This document shows, one piece after another, positions 60,244-64,000 of a stretch of DNA of 64,000 nt; the stretch's first letter is position 1; each line of letters opens with the position of its first letter. Position numbers and translations under genes: made by a program. A model generated the notes under the pieces. It made no database searches, was not told the DNA's origin, and saw only the letters and a list, made by a program, of their open reading frames with translations. The DNA is from Ectothiorhodospiraceae bacterium (GTDB lineage Bacteria > Pseudomonadota > Gammaproteobacteria > Nitrococcales > Aquisalimonadaceae), in the NCBI GenBank assembly GCA_020831845.1, contig JAFIFV010000043.1:31673-95672 (forward strand), read 5' to 3'.

Positions 60244-61422
60244 ATGGCCCACGCACCCCAGATCCGCATTCCCGCCACCTACATGCGCGGTGGCACCAGC
60301 AAGGGCGTGTTCTTCCGTCTGGACGACCTGCCGGAAGCGGCACGTGTACCCGGTCCGGCCCGGGACGCTCTGCTGCTTCGCATGATCGGAAGCCCTGACC
60401 CCTACGGCAAGCATACCGACGGCATGGGTGGCGCAACCTCCAGCACCAGCAAGACGGTGATCCTGTCGAGAAGCGACAGCCCGGATCACGATGTGGACTA
60501 CCTGTTCGGTCAGGTGTCCATCGACAAGCCGTTCATCGACTGGAGTGGCAATTGCGGCAATCTGTCCGCGGCTGTGGGGCCATTCGCGATCAGCAACGGC
60601 CTGGTGGACCCCTCCCGGATTCCTGAAAACGGCGTGGCCGAAGTCCGCATCTGGCAGGCCAACATCGGCAAGACCATCATAGGCCGGGTGCCCATGGTTG
60701 ATGGTCGCGTTCAGGAAACCGGCGACTTCGAACTGGACGGGGTCACGTTTCCGGCGGCGGAAGTGCCGGTGGAGTTCATGGATCCGGCGGACGGTGATGG
60801 CGCCATGTTCCCCACAGGCAGTCTGGTGGACGAACTGGACGTGCCTGGTCTGGGCACGGTGAAGGCCACCATGATCAATGCCGGCATCCCCACGGTCTTT
60901 GTCAACGCGGTGGACATAGGCTACACCGGTACCGAACTGCAGGACGCCATCAACAATGATGTCAAGGCGCTGGCCATGTTCGAAACCATCCGCGCCCACG
61001 GGGCCGTCCGCATGGGCCTGATCGGCCATGTGGACGAGGCCGCCCAGCGGCAGCACACGCCGAAGGTGGCGTTCGTTGCCCGACCGGCGGACTACGTCGC
61101 TTCAAGCGGCAAGTCGGTGAAGGCCGCCGATATCGATCTGCTGGTGAGGGCATTGTCCATGGGCAAGCTGCACCACGCCATGATGGGCACTGCAGCGGTC
61201 GCCATTGCCACCGCCGCGGCGGTGCCGGGTACCCTGGTGAACCTGGCGGCTGGCGGCGGCGAGCGAAACTCGGTGCACTTCGGCCACCCCTCCGGCACGC
61301 TGAGGGTGGGGGCCGAAGCCGGGCAGGTCAACGGGGAGTGGACCGCCACCAAGGCCGTGATGAGCCGCAGCGCCCGGGTGTTGATGGAAGGCTGGGTCCG
61401 GGTGCCCGGTGACGCTTTCTAA
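60244..61422 (+). CDS. prpF: 2-methylaconitate cis-trans isomerase PrpF
   Basis: PrpF isomerises 2-methyl-trans-aconitate to the cis form so that aconitase can hydrate it; it accompanies AcnD. The 392-residue diaminopimelate-epimerase-like fold shows PATYMRGGTSKGVFFRLDDL, the KTDGMGGATSSTSKTVIL-type loop, DWSGNCGNLSAAVGPFAI and AGGGERNSVHFGHPSGTLRV. It starts 83 bp after acnD. A fragment of the repeat family lies just after its stop. Confidence 0.95.
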   Translation: MAHAPQIRIPATYMRGGTSKGVFFRLDDLPEAARVPGPARDALLLRMIGSPDPYGKHTDGMGGATSSTSKTVILSRSDSPDHDVDYLFGQVSIDKPFIDWSGNCGNLSAAVGPFAISNGLVDPSRIPENGVAEVRIWQANIGKTIIGRVPMVDGRVQETGDFELDGVTFPAAEVPVEFMDPADGDGAMFPTGSLVDELDVPGLGTVKATMINAGIPTVFVNAVDIGYTGTELQDAINNDVKALAMFETIRAHGAVRMGLIGHVDEAAQRQHTPKVAFVARPADYVASSGKSVKAADIDLLVRALSMGKLHHAMMGTAAVAIATAAAVPGTLVNLAAGGGERNSVHFGHPSGTLRVGAEAGQVNGEWTATKAVMSRSARVLMEGWVRVPGDAF

Positions 61423-61428
61423 GAGAAA

Positions 61429-61446
61429 TACTTCAGTGTTTCACTA
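61429..61446. repeat. degenerate right-end fragment of the palindromic repeat family
   Basis: TACTTCAGTGTTTCACTA resembles the copy A right end TACTTCAGCGCTTCCTTA (14 of 18 bases). It lies 6 bp past the prpF stop. No other half is visible nearby, so it is either a decayed end or coincidence. Confidence 0.4.
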
Positions 61447-61520
61447 AGCCGGTGGCGGCGCTCCTCCCGCTTGACGACTAGGCTTGTTACAAGTCGTTGA
61501 GCAACCGGGAGGAGCTGGCC

Positions 61521-62975
61521 ATGAGCACAGCTGACGGGGTCACGAAATCCAGCAAGCGGCCGAAGCCGGACAGGGAGCTGGTGGCTATCGCCGACTACGT
61601 CACCGGCTACACCGTCAAATCGGACGAGGCGTACGACACCGCGCGCTACATGCTGATGGACAGCCTGGCCTGCGCCATGCTCGCTCTGCAGTATCCGGCC
61701 TGCACCAAGCTACTGGGGCCGGTAGTGCCGGGCGCCGAGATGGCAAACGGCGTCAGGGTGCCGGGCACATCCTACCGGCTCGACCCGGTGCAGGCGGCGT
61801 TCAACATCGGCGCCATGATCCGCTGGCTGGACTTCAACGACACCTGGCTGGCCGCGGAATGGGGGCACCCCTCGGACAACCTGGGCGGCATCCTGGCAGT
61901 GGCGGATTACCTCAGCCGGCGGAACATCGCCGAGGGCAAGGAGCCGCTGACCATGCGCGAGGTCCTCACCGCCGCCATCAAGGCGCATGAGATCCAGGGC
62001 GTGATCGCGCTGGAGAACAGCTTCAACCGCGTCGGCCTGGACCATGTCATGCTGTGCCGGATTGCCACCGCCGCCGTGGTCACGCACATGCTGGGCGGCA
62101 GCCGGGAGGACGTGATCAATGCGCTTTCCCATGCCTGGATCGACGGCTCCAGCCTGCGTACCTATCGTCATGCCCCCAACACCGGTTCGCGGAAGAGCTG
62201 GGCGGCGGGGGATGCCTCTGCCCGCGGCGTGCGGCTGGCACTGATCACCATGACCGGCGAGATGGGCTATCCCTCCGCGCTGTCGGCCAGGGGTTGGGGC
62301 TTCAGCGATGTGCTGTTCAAGGGAAACAAGCTGAAGCTCAAACAGGATTTCGGCAGCTACGTGATGGAGAACATCCTGTTCAAGATTGCCTTCCCGGCCG
62401 AGTTCCATGCCCAGACCGCCGCCGAGGCGGCCATGACGCTGCACGATCAGGTGAGGGAGCGGCTGGACCAGGTCGACCGCGTGGTCATCGAGACCCAGGA
62501 GGCCGGAGTGCGCATCATCGACAAGACCGGCCCGCTGGACAATCCCGCTGATCGCGATCACTGCATCCAGTACATGGTGGCCGTGCCACTAGTGTTCGGT
62601 CGCCTCACCGCCGACGACTACGAGGACCACGTGGCCGCCGATCCGCGTATCGATGCCCTGCGCAAGAAGATGGAGGTTCGGGAAAACAAGGCGTTTTCCA
62701 AGGACTATCTCGATCCGAAAAAGCGCTCCATCGGCAACGCGGTGCAGGTCTTCTTCCAGGACGGCAGCCAGACCGACCGCGTTCAGGTTGATTATCCCAT
62801 CGGTCATCGCCGCCGTCGCAAGGAGGGCATTCCGATGCTGGTGGGCAAGTTCGACCGGGCCGTTGCCACGCGTCTGGCGCCGCGTCGGGTGGCCGCCATC
62901 CAGGCAGCCTGCGGCAAGCAGAAAACGCTGGAGAAAATGCCGGTACACGCCTTCATGGATCTCTGGGCGCTATAG
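61521..62975 (+). CDS. prpD: 2-methylcitrate dehydratase, iron-independent (MmgE/PrpD family)
   Basis: PrpD catalyses the same dehydration as AcnD but without Fe/S. The 484-residue protein carries the MmgE/PrpD signatures: [61 protein letters not shown] with catalytic residues, and [21 protein letters not shown] set the start at ATG 61521 (MSTADGVTK), with GGGAGGAG before it, not the GTT/TTG-side extension at 61497. It follows prpF by 98 bp and may have its own expression level. Having both AcnD/PrpF and PrpD is known from Pseudomonas-type clusters. Confidence 0.93.
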   Translation: MSTADGVTKSSKRPKPDRELVAIADYVTGYTVKSDEAYDTARYMLMDSLACAMLALQYPACTKLLGPVVPGAEMANGVRVPGTSYRLDPVQAAFNIGAMIRWLDFNDTWLAAEWGHPSDNLGGILAVADYLSRRNIAEGKEPLTMREVLTAAIKAHEIQGVIALENSFNRVGLDHVMLCRIATAAVVTHMLGGSREDVINALSHAWIDGSSLRTYRHAPNTGSRKSWAAGDASARGVRLALITMTGEMGYPSALSARGWGFSDVLFKGNKLKLKQDFGSYVMENILFKIAFPAEFHAQTAAEAAMTLHDQVRERLDQVDRVVIETQEAGVRIIDKTGPLDNPADRDHCIQYMVAVPLVFGRLTADDYEDHVAADPRIDALRKKMEVRENKAFSKDYLDPKKRSIGNAVQVFFQDGSQTDRVQVDYPIGHRRRRKEGIPMLVGKFDRAVATRLAPRRVAAIQAACGKQKTLEKMPVHAFMDLWAL

Positions 62976-62989
62976 CCCCGGGGACACTG

Positions 62990-63022
62990 AAGGAAGCGCT
63001 CATCAATTCCCACCTTCGCGCG
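62990..63022. repeat. left-end fragment of the palindromic repeat family
   Basis: AAGGAAGCGCTCATCAATTC then CCACCTTCGCGCG shares the end sequence AAGGAAGCGCT with copy A and the AATTCCCAC.TTCGCGC block with copy B at 63767. It stops after about 33 bases. It lies between prpD and the convergent histidine phosphatase gene. Confidence 0.65.
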
Positions 63023-63068
63023 TGGGGTTGGTCAGATCCTTCATGCGATGCCGGGTCCGGTGCACAGC

Positions 63069-63686
63069 TCACCGGCTGCCGTGGCTGACCAGCGTGGACA
63101 GCAGCTCGCCGTCGGGACGGCGAGTAACCCTGACACGGCTGCGGCAGGCATAGGGAACCTCCAGCCGGGACAGCATGTGCGCTGGCGACAGTCCCAGGGC
63201 ATGGCTCAGCACCGTCCGGATCACACCGCCATGACAGACCAGCAGCACGTGCTGGCCCCAGAGCCGTTCCAACCAGCGATCCCAGGCCGCCCCCACCCGC
63301 TGATGAAAGTCGCTCACAGTCTCGCCGCCCGGCGGCGGATTTGCGTCGCCGTCCAGCCAGAATGCGCCCAGCGCCTTGCCGTAGCGGGCCAGAATCTCCT
63401 CGGTTTTCATGCCCTCCCAGTGACCGAAGCTGATTTCCACGAAGCCCGGTTCCTCATACACCGGAATCCCGCGCCCGTGTCCCACCTCCTCGGCAAAGGC
63501 GCGGCAGCGTTCCAGGCTGGAGCTCAGCACCGCATCCCAGTGGGTGCCGTCGGCCACTGCCCGGCGCATCTGCTCCCAGCCGAGCGGGCTCAGCGGGTCG
63601 TCACGTCTTCCCCGGTACATCTGGCCGCCTACCGGCTGGCCGTGGCGAAGCAGATCGACGAGGGTGGCGGACGGCTGCATGTGCAT
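63069..63686 (-). CDS. histidine phosphatase family protein, alpha-ribazole phosphatase (CobC)-like
   Basis: A 205-residue phosphoglycerate-mutase-type phosphatase. The phospho-His motif is LLRHGQP, the conserved Arg region SSSLERCRAFAEE, the acid/base region FVEISFGHWEGM, and the second His VCHGGVIRTVLSHAL. FGxWEG and RRDDPLSPLGWEQM fit CobC-like enzymes, which dephosphorylate alpha-ribazole phosphate in cobalamin assembly; other substrates are possible. The start is ATG 63686, with AGGAA 7 bases upstream, not 63776 inside the repeat. It is flanked on both sides by left ends of the palindromic repeat. No other cobalamin gene is in the window. Confidence 0.85.
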   Translation of the reverse strand: MHMQPSATLVDLLRHGQPVGGQMYRGRRDDPLSPLGWEQMRRAVADGTHWDAVLSSSLERCRAFAEEVGHGRGIPVYEEPGFVEISFGHWEGMKTEEILARYGKALGAFWLDGDANPPPGGETVSDFHQRVGAAWDRWLERLWGQHVLLVCHGGVIRTVLSHALGLSPAHMLSRLEVPYACRSRVRVTRRPDGELLSTLVSHGSR

Positions 63687-63766
63687 CGGATTGTTCCTGA
63701 ACTTCCGTTGATCCGGGCATACTACCGGCTCAAGGCGGACTTGCCTTGTGCCGGGGAGGCGACGCA

Positions 63767-64000
63767 AGGGAAGCACTGATTAATTCCCACGTTCGCGCTC
63801 GAGACCGATTTTCGTTCGTGGCCAGGAGCAAGGCGCCGCAGGTAGTGGTTCTACCTGTGGTGGCTTGCGACACCGCCACGGGCGAAAATCGGCCGAGCCC
63901 CTTGGGGTTACAGCTGGATTTTTCGCGCTGCGTTGTTGCGGCGCTTGACCGTGGAATGACCACGGCGCTGCGCACCGCGCCTAGCATCGCGAAAAATCCA
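63767..64000. repeat. palindromic MITE-like repeat, copy B, cut by window edge
   Basis: It begins AGGGAAGCACTGATTAATTC. It shares with copy A a 31-base block (63794-63824, one mismatch) and an 80-base block (63918-63997, one mismatch). A left stem CCGATTTTCG-TT-CGTGGC (63805-63822) pairs with GCCACG-GG-CGAAAATCGG (63875-63892), with CAGGTAG..CTACCTG nested inside. The right stem TGGATTTTTCGCG pairs with CGCGAAAAATCCA at the very edge. The right terminus is outside the window. Confidence 0.85.

Overview
The window is GC-rich DNA from a gammaproteobacterium. I lean towards the Chromatiales/Ectothiorhodospiraceae-like or a related halophilic group. This rests on gene order (dprA-smg-topA-tsaC-hemF; def-fmt-rsmB-DUF4390-ntrY-ntrX-trkA-trkH; hisBHAFIE-tatABC), a glutamate/aspartate-rich protein style and an AcnD/PrpF-type methylcitrate cluster. 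The genus is inference. Almost all of the window is chromosomal housekeeping sequence. I see no phage, plasmid, integrase, transposase, CRISPR array, rRNA or tRNA. Most ORF-track entries are antisense shadows caused by high GC.

Layout. 1-4.0 kb (minus): the end-truncated reading frame of a large AAA-type ATPase that the ORF track misses, an alpha/beta hydrolase, a GNAT acetyltransferase and a lipoprotein. 4.1-6.1 kb: panB and a divergent lysR gene around an AT-rich operator-like intergenic. 6.16-6.43 kb: a 272-bp palindromic repeat element. 6.4-13.1 kb (minus): an aldehyde dehydrogenase behind a probable sigma-54 promoter, a frameshifted msrA, a membrane-anchored nucleoside hydrolase, a class D beta-lactamase, a methyltransferase, a NUDIX protein and a YciI protein. 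13.1-19.0 kb (minus): the pyruvate dehydrogenase genes aceE, aceF and a lipoyl-bearing lpd. 19.3-27.4 kb (minus): DUF502, DUF4197, hemF, tsaC, topA, smg, dprA and a LysM protein.

27.5-37.7 kb (plus): def, fmt, rsmB, a DUF4390 gene, an NtrY/NtrX-like two-component pair, the TrkA/TrkH potassium uptake genes and a small TPR protein. 37.8-40.1 kb: a lipid A-type acyltransferase (minus), a tryptophan-repeat protein with a histone H1-like tail (plus) and a possible small gene (minus). 40.3-46.0 kb (plus): dtd, the late histidine genes hisB-hisH-hisA-hisF-hisI-hisE, then tatABC. 46.0-47.8 kb (minus): a large PilZ-like protein. 48.5-54.1 kb (plus): the 2-oxoglutarate dehydrogenase operon sucA-sucB-lpd, ending in a clear terminator. 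54.4-63.0 kb (plus): acuI, prpB, prpC, acnD, prpF and prpD, that is acryloyl-CoA reduction joined to the 2-methylcitrate cycle. 63.07-63.69 kb (minus): a histidine phosphatase of the CobC type, flanked by repeat-element ends.

The most unusual signal is the repeat family. One complete copy (6160-6431) has 18-bp terminal inverted repeats and a perfect 21-bp internal inverted repeat. A second copy runs off the right edge (63767 on). Between the two copies the stems show compensatory base changes, and separate end fragments lie at 37.7, 61.4 and 63.0 kb. Other points worth following are the sigma-54 promoter plus TGTC palindrome upstream of the aldehyde dehydrogenase, the msrA frameshift, the NtrX homologue without a GAFTGA loop, the duplicated tryptophan motif protein and the acuI-prp linkage.
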